In this document: in pieces, positions 37,558 through 47,916 of the stretch
Layout of the letters: each line of letters opens with the position of its first letter
How positions within the stretch are numbered: the first letter of the stretch is position 1
Assembly (NCBI GenBank): GCA_963721115.1
Contig: CAVRIA010000005.1
Location: forward strand, 434,001 to 498,000
Reading direction: 5' to 3'
From: CAVRIA01 sp963721115
GTDB taxonomy: Bacteria; Desulfobacterota; Binatia; HRBIN30; CADEER01
DNA length: 64,000 nt
Notes under the pieces: model-generated
Databases searched by the model: none
The model's input: only the letters and a program-made list of their open reading frames with translations
Told to the model about the DNA's origin: nothing
Position numbers and translations under genes: made by a program

Positions 37558-40500
37558 TCAGGGCGCGGTGAGAGAGAAGGCGCCGTCCGGGTCGTTGCCG
37601 CTCGACGAGAAGGGAATGAACGGCGGGTTCAAAACCTGCACGTAGGACGGCCCGCTCGCCGCCGCGGCCGGAACGGCGAAGGTGAACTGCGTGGGCGAGA
37701 CGATGTTGAGCGGGACCTTTGGGCTGCCGTCGGGCTTGAGGCCGCCGAGGTTCGGCGCGCCGTTGCCTTGGCGATTGAACAGGTTGATGACCGTGAGGCT
37801 CGAGAACCCGGTTCCCGTCACGGTCACCGTATTGCCGCTCTGACCGACGTGCGAGATCGTCACGCGGGCGCCGATGGGCAGCGAGACCGCATTCGACACC
37901 ACGTTGCCCGTGTACGGCGAGTTCACCACCTGGAACGAGCCGGGACCGGTCGGCGTATTGGCGGGCACGACGACGCGCAGCTCGCTGGCGGTCGATCCGG
38001 CCAGCGGGGTGAGCGGCCCGAAGTTTCCGGACGAGGTGAAGAGGTTCACCAGAGCGCCGTTGAAACCGTCTCCGGTCAAGGTGACCGTTGCCCCCTGGGC
38101 CGCCACGGTCTCGACGTTGGCGAGTGGGATCGAGGGATCGGGAGGGCTGATGTCGACGCCGTCGATCTGTCGGATGGTCGGCATGCCGAGGCCGGGGTTG
38201 CCGTAGAGAAGCTGGCTCTGCCCGTTCGACTGGATGTACCCCTGATCGGTGTTCACGATCACGAAGGTGGCGAAGCCGTCGCCGGGCGGAATGTTGGCGT
38301 CGACCTGCCAGATCAGGTAGCCGGGATGCCAGTTGTAGGGCGTGTACGGCCCGAAGGACTGAACGCCGTTGGGAGTGGCGACGAAGACCTTGATGACCGA
38401 GCCGGCGGTGAAGCCGGTGCCGGTGAAGGTGGTGAAGGCGCCGATGACGATCGCGGACGGAATCGGATCCAGCACCACGACGGGGTTCGGATCGGTGCTG
38501 TAGCGGGTGATGCGGGAGTTCTCGACGTCGGCAACGAACAGGCGACCGGCGGCGTCCATCGTCACCGCCTGGGGGTGGAAGAGAGTCTGCGGGCCCGGAC
38601 TGGTCAGCGCCGTGGTCGAGAGGTCGGGTTGGCCGATGACCTCGTCGGCGACCAGATCGCCGCCGTTGAACGGCGTGTGGTACACCAGCACGCGGTGGTT
38701 CGCGTAGTCGGCGATGAAGACGTTGCCGCCGCCGTCCTCGTAGACGCCGCGCGGGTCGTCGAGCGTCGCCGCGCCCGGCGCGCCGCCTCGATCGGGGTTG
38801 CAGGCGGCGAGGCCGCCCTGCCCGAATACGGCGGAGGCGCTCATCCCGCTGCTCAGCGGCGGATTGAAGACCAGGACGCGGTGGTTGCCGGAGTCGGCGA
38901 CGTAGACGCGCCCGCTCGCAGCGACGAACACGCCGCGCGGCAGGTTCATGCGGTTGGCCGCACAGCCCGGCGCATACGGCGGGAAGGTGTTGGAGGAGAC
39001 GAATCCGGACTGACCGAGGACCAGATCGGCGCTGCCTCCGGCGGCCGGCTGCGACGGCGCGTCGCTGAAGCGCACGACGCGATGGTTGACCGTGTCCGCC
39101 ACCCACAGGTCGTCGCCTGCGCCGACGTAGACCCCTTGCGGGCCGGTCAGGCTCGACGCGGTGCCGTACGGGAACTTGGGATTGAGCGTCGTGAACCCGG
39201 ACTGCCCGAAGACGCGGTCCGCCACCGTGTCGGTGCCGAACGGATCGGCGAAGACGAGGATGCGGTTGTTGCTCGAATCGGCGACGTACACGCCGCCGTG
39301 CGAATCGGCGGCGATCCCCTCCGGGTAGAACAGGGACTGCGCGCTCGCGGCCGCGTTGGCCGCGTTCTGCAGCGGCCCGTTCAGTCCGGCATTGGTCGGC
39401 CCCTGCGAGAACGAGGGCTGGCCGAGGACGATGTTCGCGGCGCGATCGTTGGTGATGTTCGCGGTCGAGTCGTAGCCCAGCACCCGGTTGTTGCCGATGT
39501 CGACGACCCAGAGGCGGTTCGGCGACTGCGAGCGATCCACCGCGACGCCGGTCGGGTTGTTCATGCGCCGCTCGCTCGCCAGATTGACGGAGCTGTCGAC
39601 GAACAGCTGTTTCCCGAGCAGTCGATCCGCCGTGATCGCGTCCGGTGCCGCGCCGAGCGGCGAGGCGAAGGCGAGAATGCGGCTGTTGTCCCGATCGCAG
39701 ACCCACAGGGTGCCGGCGGCGTCGAAGGCGATGCCACGTGGCCCGGCCATGCCGACCGCGTTGGGGAAGCCGTCCGCAGCGTCGATGACGTTGGTGGCGA
39801 AGGTCGGCACGGTATTGCGATCGACCTGGCCGAAGACGCGCGAGGCGGTCTGATTGGCCAGCGGCGCGTCGTACTCGAGAACGCGCCGATTGCCGGTGTC
39901 CGCCACCCACAGTCGGCCGGCGCCGTCGACGTGCAGCTTCTCGGGGAAGGCGAGACTGGCGGCGTTGAGGCCGGACTGATTCGCCGTCCCATTCGTCATG
40001 CTGCCGGCGTGCCCAAACACCGTCGACGCCGCCTCGCCGGCACTCAGCGGCGGCGCATAGCGCAGCACGCGGCTGTACCCGGTGTCGGCCACCCACAGGG
40101 CGCCCAACGAATCGACGAAGACGTCGCGCGGGCCGGACAGCGTCGTCGCGGCAGGCGCGCCGCTGGCACCGATCGCGAAGGCGGCGCTCGCTCCGGTGCT
40201 CGTGCTGGTGAACTTCAAGACTCGGTGGTTGCCGGTATCGGCGACCCACAGGGCGCCGGACGAATCGACGAACACGCCCTCCGGCGCATTCAGCTTGTTG
40301 AGCGTGGCACCGGGGGCGGACCCCGACAGGCTCGTCTGGCCGAGCACCGCATCGGGTGTCGAGTCGTTCCAGGCGCTCTGGTAGACGAGCACGCGGTTGT
40401 TGTTCGTGTCCGCCACGTAGAGCGTGCCCGAGGCGCCGACGGCGACGCCGTGGGGGAAGCTCAGATTGGCGCCGTTGACCGCGCTGCCGACGCCGCCGTT

Positions 40501-41941
40501 GCTCTGCCAGCGCGAGAAGTCCGGCTGCCCGAAGACCCGCACCGCCGCGGCGGCGGTGGCGAGCGCGCAGCCGGTGCCCGAGCACTCGTAGCCGAGAACC
40601 CGGCTGTTGAGCGCGTCGGCCACGTAGAAGCGGGTCTGGTTGACGGACGGATCGGGAGCGACGTCGTAGGGGAAGAAGAGCGACGAGGCGTCGGTCTGGT
40701 TGAGGATGTTGTAGACCAGGTTCTCCTGCCCGAGCGCCGCCTGCGCCTGCGGGTTCACGACGCCGGCTTGCACCACCGCCGCGGCGCGCGCGAGGTCGGG
40801 CGGCGGAGCCGCCGACTCGGGCATCGAGGGAGCGAGCGCCGGCGGCGCGGCCGCAGGCAGAGACCGGGTTGCGGATTCCGCGGCGGCGTTGGGCGCCGCG
40901 GCGACGCCGCGACGCCGCGCACTTCCGGCTCCCCGCAGGACGGCACACGGGCGGCCCGGCGCGCTGCCGAGCGCGCGGGCGATCTCGTCGGCGGCGGCGA
41001 GCAGGTCGGCGCGGCGGTCGACGGCGGCGGAAAGCGACAGGCTGACTCCTCCCCCACACGGCGAGCCGCGGCGCGCGGCGCCGGCGCCCGCCAGATCCCG
41101 CCCGGTGAAGAGGTGGAGGACGCTGGCCTCCGCACCGAGGGCCGCCCCGTAGCGCTCGAGCTCGTCGAGCAGCGCGCGAGGATCCGTCGTGTCGCTGAAG
41201 GGATCGGGCGGCGTCTCGAAGATCAGCGTTCGCGAAATGCGCAGGGCGCCGCCGGTGGCCTGCTCGTACAGGCCGTCCACCTGGTTGATGGCGCTCTGCA
41301 TGTCGACCGCGGAAGAGGCACCGTGAATCCGAACGTAGGCGGGATCGGCTACCAGGACCACGTCGATCGGTCCCGCGGAGGCGCCGCAGCGGACCGCGTC
41401 GAATGCCATTTCGCCGCCGCCCTCCGAAGCGCCGCAGGCGCCGGGGAAAGGTGCGTCCGAGCCTCGGTACGCCAGCGTTCCGCCGCTGCCGGCGGGGACG
41501 AGAAAGTAGGTCTCGGACGCCGTCCGGACGACGCCCTCGAGCGCGTCACCGCGCAGGGCCAGGCGAACGCGCGAGCTCGGGTCGCCGACCACCGCGCCGC
41601 GATAGAAGACCGCGGCCGGCGGCTTCCTCGCGCACGCCCGCTTCGCCGATCCACAGCGTGGAGGTGCCGGCAGCGAACAGATCGTTGGGCTCGAGACGGA
41701 GGAGCATGCGGCGTCCGAACAGGCCTATGGAGGCGCGCAGCGACCCGTCTGCCGCTCTCCGCAGCGAGAACGGCGCCGGCGCCGCGGCGCCGGAGGTCCG
41801 CCCGGGCGCCGCCGTGGCGGGACCGCCCGGCATCAGGAGGAGTGTGACGAGCACCGCGACGGCGCAGCGCTTCGCGGCGCGGCTTCCTCGCCGCGCAATG
41901 CGAGAGGGGGGCGATGGCGCTCTCGGCTTCCGTTCGGTCAT
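37558..41941 (-). pseudogene. Degenerate metalloprotease plus twelve NHL repeats plus three-TIG module (single frameshift)
   Basis: ATG 41941 with AGGA 8 bases upstream; signal peptide MTERKPRAPSPPSRIARRGS... with a hydrophobic core. The first half-domain (RLEPNDLFAAGTSTLWIGEA) matches the pro-domain of the downstream metalloprotease. The frame breaks at about 41608-41625 and resumes as VFYRGAVVGDPSSRVRLALR. The protease-like region (AINQVDGLYEQATGGALRIS, LHLFTGRDLAG) aligns with the paralogue, but where that protein has HEMGHNFGAPH this one reads DEIARALGSAP, so the zinc ligands are gone. Then come twelve NHL repeats (LWVADTGNHRVLKFT type), enough for two six-bladed propellers, and the module ending NDPDGAFSLTAP. 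About 1,460 aa if repaired; probably a non-catalytic binding protein. Confidence 0.85.
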
Positions 41942-42112
41942 GGGCGTTCCTGGTACGATCTACTCGCCGTTGGCGCCAGCGCGATCGACGCGAGGAGGGG
42001 GACGCGAAGAGCAGCGGTGAAAGGCGCGAGGAGCGGCGCTTCCGGCCCGGGCGCGCGCGGGCGGGAAGCGCTCGGCCCCCGAAGGGAGAATCGGCGTCGC
42101 CGCCGGCCCGCC

Positions 42113-44362
42113 TCAGGGAACCACGAGATGGAACCCCCCGTCCGGGTCACTGCCGCTCGTCGAGAAAGGAATGAAGGGCGGGTTCAGGACCTGCACGTAG
42201 GCCGAGCCGGTCATCGCCCCCGCCGGGACCTGAAAGGTGAACTGCGTGTCCGAGAGCAGGGTGAGCGGAATCATCGGGTTGCCGCTTTGGGACACCCCGC
42301 CGAGGTTGGCGCAGCCGACTGCCTGGGCGTTGAAGAGGTTGATGACGCTCATCGTCGAGAAGCCGGTTCCGGTGACGGTGATCGTCGAGCCGACCTGCGA
42401 GATGTTGGAGATCGTGACCATGGCTCCCAGGGGGACGGACACCGCGTTGGACATGACGTTGCCCGCATACGGGCTGTTGACCACCTGGAAGGAGCCGGGG
42501 CCCGTCGGCACGTTGGCCGGCACGATGACCTGGAAGCGGGTCGACGACCCTCCCGGCAGGGGAGTCAGCGGGCCGTAGTTGCCGCCGCTGGTGAACAGGT
42601 TGACGAGCGGACCGTTGAACCCGGTGCCGTCGATGGTCAGCGTGGAGCCCTTGGCGATGACGGTCTCGACGTTGGCGAGCGGAATGCTCTGATCCGGCGG
42701 GCGCAGGCTCGCGCCGTTGAGCTTCGTGATGGTCGGGATGTTCTGGCTCGCCGCCCCGTACAGGAGCTGCGACACCATGTTGGACTGCATGTAGTTCTGG
42801 TCCGTGTTGATCACGATCACGGAGACGAAGCCGTTGCCGAGCGGGATCGTCGGGCTCACCTGCCAGAAGAGCGACGTGGGCGTCCAGCTGCTCGGCGTGA
42901 ACGCACCCGCGTCGAGCGGACCGGACGCGGTGGCGACGAAGACCTTGATGACCGAGCCGGCGGTGAAGCCGCTGCCCGTCAGGGTGACGGAGCCGCCGAC
43001 GACCACCGGGGCGGCGATCGGGCCGAGCGAGGGCACCGGCGCCGGCGTGGGCGACGGAGTCGGCGTCGGCGAAACGCCACCGGTGACCGTATCCAGACAG
43101 CTCGACGATGACCCCACCTCGGATGCGATCGTGCTCTTGCTGCAGCCGGAGAACTGGAGGGCGAGGTCCGAGCTCAGGCTCGGGTTCATGATGAAGCCAT
43201 AGGGCTCGGAGCCGCAGGCGGAGCCGGACTGGTTGTCGTGCGGGGCGCCGAAGTTGTGCCCCATCTCGTGCGCGGTCAGGAGCACCAGCGACTTGTTGTT
43301 GGTGGTGAAGTCCTGCGACAGCCCCGCCCCGTAGAACGACGAGCACAGGGAGCCGAGCCAGGCGATGCCGATGACACTTCCATCCAGATCGCGCCCGGTG
43401 AACAGATGCGCGAGGTCGGTGCCGTAGAGCGTCTGACCGGAGCTGTTGTCGTTGTCGTTCTTGTAGGTGCTGAACTCGTTGAGAAGGGTGTTGGGGACGG
43501 TCGTGTCGCTGAAGGGATCGTTGGAGCTGGTGAAGACGACCGTCTTCGATACCTGCACGGTGACTCCCACCTCGGCCTGGTAGACGCCGTCGATCTGGTT
43601 CATGATGTCCTGCATCTTGGTCGCCGCGTTGGCGCCCCACTTCTGAAAGTACTCGTAGTCGGCGACGATGCCGACCTGGGCGCGCTGCAGGGTCGATCCC
43701 GCCGCGGCCGCCTGCAGGCCGGCGGCGAGGTCCTGATACGCCGCGGTGCCGCTGGTCGCGCGATGACCGTGTCGCTTCGCGCCGCTGCCGTGGTTCGGCA
43801 GACTCTCCATCGCGCAGCTTCCGGGCGTCCAGTCGGAGTCGGTGTCCGAGAGACGATAGGCCAGCATCTCGCCGGGGGCCGCGTCGCGGAAGAAGCGGTC
43901 CGCGGGCTCGACGAAGTACATCTCGTCCGGCGTGGTGACCACGCCGTCCACCACCCCGTTGCGCACGGAGACGCGGACCCACGAGTCGGGATCGCCCTTC
44001 AGGTGGCCGCGATAGAAGGTCGCTTTAGAGTCTTCCCTGACGGTGCCGGCGCGGCCGACCCAGAGGTTCACGGCGCCGGGCGCGAACAGGTCATTGGGCT
44101 CGAGATCGAGATCGAAGTCGCGGCCGAGCGTGCGAAAGGACACGTCGAGTCGATTGCTTCCTGCCCGGCGGCGCGCGGCTGCCCCGCCGCCCTGTGGAAC
44201 TGGGCTGGAGGAAAAACCTCGCACTCGCTCGTAGTACCGAATCGTCGGGGGCACTCCGGAGCCGGGACGAATCGTCTCCCGGGCCGACGCCATCCCGACC
44301 AAACCGAACACCAGAAGCGGACTGACCCACCAAACTCGCAACGACCGGCTCATCTTCGCCAT
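42113..44362 (-). CDS. Secreted M12B-like zinc metalloprotease with three-TIG C-terminal module
   Basis: 749 aa, start ATG 44362 (44353 also has GAGG upstream). Signal peptide VWWVSPLLVFGLVGMASA is followed by a pro-domain (FDLDLEPNDLFAPGAVNLWV). The reprolysin-like domain has MQDIMNQIDGVYQAEVGVTV, HLFTGRDLDGSVIGIAWLG and the zinc site HEMGHNFGAPH at 365-375. A Met-turn-like FIMNP is near 392 and disulfide-type cysteines follow. A short PT linker precedes the three-TIG module (about 445-749), ending NDPDGGFHLVVP. The cysteine pattern fits export to an oxidising compartment, consistent with the VKOR-DsbA gene in this window. Substrate unknown. Confidence 0.92.
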   Translation of the reverse strand: MAKMSRSLRVWWVSPLLVFGLVGMASARETIRPGSGVPPTIRYYERVRGFSSSPVPQGGGAAARRRAGSNRLDVSFRTLGRDFDLDLEPNDLFAPGAVNLWVGRAGTVREDSKATFYRGHLKGDPDSWVRVSVRNGVVDGVVTTPDEMYFVEPADRFFRDAAPGEMLAYRLSDTDSDWTPGSCAMESLPNHGSGAKRHGHRATSGTAAYQDLAAGLQAAAAGSTLQRAQVGIVADYEYFQKWGANAATKMQDIMNQIDGVYQAEVGVTVQVSKTVVFTSSNDPFSDTTVPNTLLNEFSTYKNDNDNSSGQTLYGTDLAHLFTGRDLDGSVIGIAWLGSLCSSFYGAGLSQDFTTNNKSLVLLTAHEMGHNFGAPHDNQSGSACGSEPYGFIMNPSLSSDLALQFSGCSKSTIASEVGSSSSCLDTVTGGVSPTPTPSPTPAPVPSLGPIAAPVVVGGSVTLTGSGFTAGSVIKVFVATASGPLDAGAFTPSSWTPTSLFWQVSPTIPLGNGFVSVIVINTDQNYMQSNMVSQLLYGAASQNIPTITKLNGASLRPPDQSIPLANVETVIAKGSTLTIDGTGFNGPLVNLFTSGGNYGPLTPLPGGSSTRFQVIVPANVPTGPGSFQVVNSPYAGNVMSNAVSVPLGAMVTISNISQVGSTITVTGTGFSTMSVINLFNAQAVGCANLGGVSQSGNPMIPLTLLSDTQFTFQVPAGAMTGSAYVQVLNPPFIPFSTSGSDPDGGFHLVVP

Positions 44363-44738
44363 CCTCGACTTTCCTCATCGGCGACCCCGTCGGGGCCGCC
44401 GCCACACGCCGGCGATGGAGATCTCATACTCTGGGCGGCGTGATTTCAAAAACGTTCGCAACCAAATCCAAGCGAATCACATGCCACGGGGTGCGGGGCA
44501 GTGGCTGACGACGCGGCGCGAACGGATCCGGGAGAAGAGTGCAGTGAGGTGCCACGGAGCTGGCTTTACGCTCTTGATTGTCCAGAAATTGGCGGGTCTG
44601 CGGCGAAACGGTAATGCTGAAGCGCCGCAAATTGTCACACCATGTGCCCGAGCGGCGGCAGCTTTCAATGCGCGGCGGGGCATGTTTTGCTGCCGGGAAT
44701 CGCGCTCCCTACTTCGCGGAGCGCGCGACTGGACGACC
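44363..44738. promoter_or_regulatory. Divergent intergenic region between metalloprotease and VanZ-like genes
   Basis: 376 bases without a convincing gene. It is AT-richer than its surroundings around 44440-44480 (GATTTCAAAAACG, ACCAAATCCAAGCGAATC). It must carry the divergent promoters for the metalloprotease (minus) and the VanZ-like gene (plus). No confident -35/-10 pair was picked out. Confidence 0.4.
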
Positions 44739-45590
44739 ATGGACAGAGGGAAGACGAATCGGTGGCGCTTGCTGCTTGCCTGGTCACTCGCCTTTGCGTT
44801 GATCATCGGGAACCTGTTCCTTCACAAACCGCTGTCGAACCTGTGCGACACGCTGTACGCGTTGATCGGTAGGATCGCCTACGAGCGAATCGCCCTGCTC
44901 GCCATCGTCGCCATCGGCACTGCCGCCGCGGTGCCGCTGGCGCTGCGCAATCGGCGCGCCTTTCTGCGGCCGCCGGCGCTGGTCCGCCTGGCGATCCTCG
45001 CCGCCGTCACCGTCGCCGCCCAGGAGCTGCTCCTGGTCAGCAACATCGAGCTCGTCCACTTCCCCCAGTTCGCGATCCTGGCCGCGGCCTTCCTCGCCGC
45101 GGGTCTACCGCCCGAAGCCGCGTGGCTGGCGGCGAGCGCCGCCGGCGTCTTCGACGAGACCTACCAGCACCTGGTCATCTACGCGGGCGTGCCCAACACC
45201 TACCTGGACTTCAACGACATGCTCTTGAATGCGATCGGCGCCGCCTGGACGGTCATGCTCTGGGCGGTCGCCTCGTCACCGCGGCTCGCGAGCGTCACCG
45301 CGGGGGCGTCCCGCGCCTGGCGGCGCTGGGTAGTGGCCGTGGCCGCGCTCGCCGCGGCTGTCCTCTGGTGGCACAGCCCGCCCGTGTTCACGCCGCTCTT
45401 TCGGCGCGCCGCCACGGGCCGTTTCTACCGGGTGCTGTCGGCGCCCGAGGGCATCGCCGCCATCGGCTTCGTCTGGCTCCTCGTCTTCGGCACGGTCCGC
45501 GCCAGCCTCGCCGCCGGGAAGTATCCCGTCGCAGCCGACGAGCCGCTCGACGGCGGCCCCGCCCTTGAACAACCCAACAGCCCGACCTGA
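44739..45590 (+). CDS. VanZ-like integral membrane protein
   Basis: 283 aa from ATG 44739, chosen because the first helix (LLLAWSLAFALIIGNLFLH) follows at once; the frame is open further upstream without homology. Seven or so hydrophobic segments are present. The VanZ-type signature FDETYQHLVIYAGVPNTYLD followed by FNDMLLNAIGAAW carries the conserved E..Q, D..D and N..G positions. VanZ proteins confer low-level teicoplanin resistance in enterococci, but most relatives have no defined function. The last codons (EQPNSPT) lie in a C/A-rich segment resembling the repeat arms found at other gene ends. Confidence 0.75.
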   Translation: MDRGKTNRWRLLLAWSLAFALIIGNLFLHKPLSNLCDTLYALIGRIAYERIALLAIVAIGTAAAVPLALRNRRAFLRPPALVRLAILAAVTVAAQELLLVSNIELVHFPQFAILAAAFLAAGLPPEAAWLAASAAGVFDETYQHLVIYAGVPNTYLDFNDMLLNAIGAAWTVMLWAVASSPRLASVTAGASRAWRRWVVAVAALAAAVLWWHSPPVFTPLFRRAATGRFYRVLSAPEGIAAIGFVWLLVFGTVRASLAAGKYPVAADEPLDGGPALEQPNSPT

Positions 45591-45975
45591 AACTCGCCCG
45601 GGCTGTGCCCGGGTTCGTAGGCAAAGGCTGGGGCTCGGGCTCAGGCTGGGGATCGATCCCAAAGACCGCGCGAAGCGCGCACCGTCCTCAGCCCGAGCCT
45701 GAGCCTGAGCCTCAGCCTGTTCCGGAAGTCCCTGCGTTTCTCAGCTCGAATGGTCCGCCGCAGCCCGGGGGCAACACTGACCTGAAACTCGCCCGGGCTG
45801 TGCCCGGGTTCGTAGGCAAAGGCTGGGGCTCGGGCTGAGGCTGGGGATCGATCCCAAAGACCGCGCGAAGCGCGCACCGTCCTCAGCCCGAGCCTGAGCC
45901 TCGAGCCTCAGCCTGTTCCGGCAGTCCCTGCGTTTCTCAGCTCGAATGATCCGCCGTAGCCCGGGGGCGAAGCTG
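45586..45975. repeat. Tandem duplication of a ~195-bp palindromic element
   Basis: Copy 1 is 45586-45780 and copy 2 is 45781-45975, differing at only a few positions. Each begins CCTGAAACTCGCCCGGGCTG and contains a long imperfect hairpin: GGCTGGGGCTCGGGCT on one side pairs with AGCCCGAGCCTGAGCC on the other. A GGGATCGATCCC palindrome and GCGCGAAGCGCGC hairpin lie between the arms. A third, shorter, inverted copy is at 50240-50395. It overlaps short apparent reading frames, which I take as artefacts of the repeat. Function unknown; it could be a miniature mobile element or a structured RNA. Confidence 0.85.
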
Positions 45976-46081
45976 ACAGCGTAACAACCAACAGCCTGCC
46001 ATTTGCTGGCGTTCGGCGGGACGGCCCCGATATATACGGCACCGACATACACGGTCCGCGCCGAAGGGCGCGGGGAGATCG

Positions 46082-47173
46082 ATGTTGGCAAAGGAAGCAG
46101 AGCAGCACCCGAAGGACGGCGAGGCCGCGCCGGGCCCGAGCGCCTACGACCCCCGCATCGCGGTGTCGGCGCTGGTCATCAACTGGAACGGGAGACCGCA
46201 TCTCGAGGTTTGCCTGCGCTCGCTGTTGGGCCAGACGCTCCCCGGAATCGAGGTCGTCCTGGTCGACAACGCGTCGACGGACGACTCCCTGCAGCTCGCG
46301 CGCCGGGACTTCGGCGCCTCGCTGCGGATCGTCGCGCTGGCGGAGAACCGCGGCTACGCGGGCGGTCTGAACGCCGGAATCGCCGCCGCGCGCGGGCGCT
46401 ATCTGTTCGCCCTCAACAACGACACCGAGGTCGACGCGGGCTGTCTGGCCGCGCTGGTGGAGGCGGCCGACCGGCATCCGAACACGGGGATGCTGTCCCC
46501 GAAGATCCTCTCCTTCGACGACCGCCGCATCATCGACAACGTCGGCCACCTTCTCTACGCCGACGGCCTGAGCCGCGGGCGCGGGCGCCTGGAGACGGAC
46601 CACGGCCAGTACGAGCGGGAGGAGGAGATCGCGCTGCCGAGCGGTTGCGCGATGTTGCTGCGGCGGGCCATGCTCGCCGACATCGGGATGTTCGACGAGG
46701 ACCTGTTCGCCTATTGCGACGACACCGATCTCGGCTTGCGCGGCAGGCTGGCGGGCTGGCGCTGCGTCTACGTGCCCGCCGCGGTCGTCTACCACAAGTA
46801 CTCCGCCGCCACCGACGCCTACTCTCCGCTCAAGGCCTTCCTGGTCGAACGCAACCGCGCCTGGGTGGCGGTGAAGTGCCTGCCCGGGCCCTTGCTGGCC
46901 GCCAGCCCGATCTTCACCTTCCTTCGCCTCGGGGCGCAGGCCTGGGGGGCGTTGAGCGGCCGCGGCGCGGCGGGCAAGTTCGCGTCGTCGCACTCGGCCG
47001 CGGCGCTCGCCCGCGTGCTCCTCCGTTCGCTCGCCGCCGCCGGGCGCGGCCTGCCGCGGATGTGGCGCAAGCGCCGCCGGATCCAGGCGCGGCGCCGGGT
47101 CGGTGCGGGCGAGGCGATCGGCTGGATGCGTCGCTACGGGATGGGGGTGCGCGAGATCGCGCTCAAGGACTGA
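46082..47173 (+). CDS. Glycosyltransferase family 2, rhamnosyltransferase-like
   Basis: 363 aa, ATG 46082 with GGGGAGA upstream. GT-A motifs: VSALVINWNGRPHLEVCLRS, VVLVDNASTDDS, the DXD-type LFALNNDTEVDAG, and the late acid motif DEDLFAYCDDTDLGLRGRLA. The C-terminal 90 residues are basic and likely membrane-associated. Paralogous in pattern to the GT2 at 15600. Four bases before the next GT2 gene, so co-transcribed with it and the DUF2304 gene. A TATATACGG sequence about 45 bases upstream might be a promoter -10, but I see no matching -35. Confidence 0.88.
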   Translation: MLAKEAEQHPKDGEAAPGPSAYDPRIAVSALVINWNGRPHLEVCLRSLLGQTLPGIEVVLVDNASTDDSLQLARRDFGASLRIVALAENRGYAGGLNAGIAAARGRYLFALNNDTEVDAGCLAALVEAADRHPNTGMLSPKILSFDDRRIIDNVGHLLYADGLSRGRGRLETDHGQYEREEEIALPSGCAMLLRRAMLADIGMFDEDLFAYCDDTDLGLRGRLAGWRCVYVPAAVVYHKYSAATDAYSPLKAFLVERNRAWVAVKCLPGPLLAASPIFTFLRLGAQAWGALSGRGAAGKFASSHSAAALARVLLRSLAAAGRGLPRMWRKRRRIQARRRVGAGEAIGWMRRYGMGVREIALKD

Positions 47174-47177
47174 ACGG

Positions 47178-47864
47178 ATGCGCAAGCTGCTGCTGATTCC
47201 TGCGCTGAACGAAGCCGGCTCGATCGTCGGCGTCATCGTCAACGCGCGCCAGTACTTCGACGGCGACGTCGCGGTGGTGGACGACGGCTCGGAAGACGAC
47301 ACGGCGGCGCTCGCCCGCGGCGCCGGCGCGATCGTGCTGCGCCACCCCTGCAACCTCGGCATCGGCGCGGCGGTGCAGACCGGCTTTCTGTACGCTGTCT
47401 CCTCCGGATACGACATCGTGATCCGGCAGGACGGCGACGGCCAGCACGACCCGGCGTACATCCCGCGCTTCGTCGAGCTGCTGGGCTCGGGCGAGGCGGA
47501 CGTGGTCGTCGGATCGCGCTTCCTCGCCCGCGAGGGCTACCAGTCGACCGTCGTGCGCCGCATCGGCATCTTCATCCTGGGCATCGTCAGCAGGGTGGTC
47601 GGAAGCCGGGTCACCGATCCGACCAGCGGGTACTGGGGAGTCAACCGCCGCGCCCTGGAGGTGCTGGCGAAATCTCACCCCGACGACTATCCCGAGCCGG
47701 AGGCGCTCGCCCAGGCGGCCCGCGCCGGCTGCCGGGTGCGCGAGCTGCCGGTGATCATGTACGCGCGCACGGCAGGGCGCTCGTCGATCGGGGCCGTGTA
47801 CTCCGGCTTCTACATGCTCAAGGTCGTGCTGGCTCTGCTGATCGGCCGCCTGCGGCCGCACTGA
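47178..47864 (+). CDS. Dolichyl-phosphate-mannose-synthase-like glycosyltransferase (GT2)
   Basis: 228 aa from ATG 47178. Motifs: LLLIPALNEAGSIVGVIVN, VAVVDDGSEDDT, HPCNLGIGAAVQTGFLYA, the metal-binding IRQDGDGQHDPAYIP and VVVGSRFLAREGYQS. This is the DPM1/GtrB-like group that makes polyprenyl-phosphate sugars. The next gene is a DUF2304 protein, its usual partner in many genomes. The pair could supply a lipid-linked sugar to a GT-C enzyme such as the one at 48.4 kb. Confidence 0.92.
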   Translation: MRKLLLIPALNEAGSIVGVIVNARQYFDGDVAVVDDGSEDDTAALARGAGAIVLRHPCNLGIGAAVQTGFLYAVSSGYDIVIRQDGDGQHDPAYIPRFVELLGSGEADVVVGSRFLAREGYQSTVVRRIGIFILGIVSRVVGSRVTDPTSGYWGVNRRALEVLAKSHPDDYPEPEALAQAARAGCRVRELPVIMYARTAGRSSIGAVYSGFYMLKVVLALLIGRLRPH

Positions 47865-47872
47865 GGGGCGCG

Positions 47873-47899
47873 GTTGTTGGGTTGTTGGTTGTCAGCTAC
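47873..47899. repeat. Single G/T-rich repeat arm before the DUF2304 gene
   Basis: GGTTGTTGGGTTGTTGGTTGT matches the left arm of the 11.0-kb inverted repeat but has no nearby complementary arm. It lies between the GT2 stop and the GAGGAGGG ribosome-binding site of the next gene. Confidence 0.6.
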
Positions 47900-47916
47900 G
47901 AGGAGGGCTCGTTCCT

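Noticed and set aside
35125..41847. A 2,240-codon open frame on the plus strand
   Set aside because: It is antisense to two verified secreted-protein genes, has Arg/Gly/Asp-rich low-complexity translation typical of high-GC shadow frames, and no recognisable domain.
45605..45838. Small open frames encoding PEPEPEPQP-rich peptides
   Set aside because: They are produced by the 195-bp palindromic repeat and lack a ribosome-binding site and homology.
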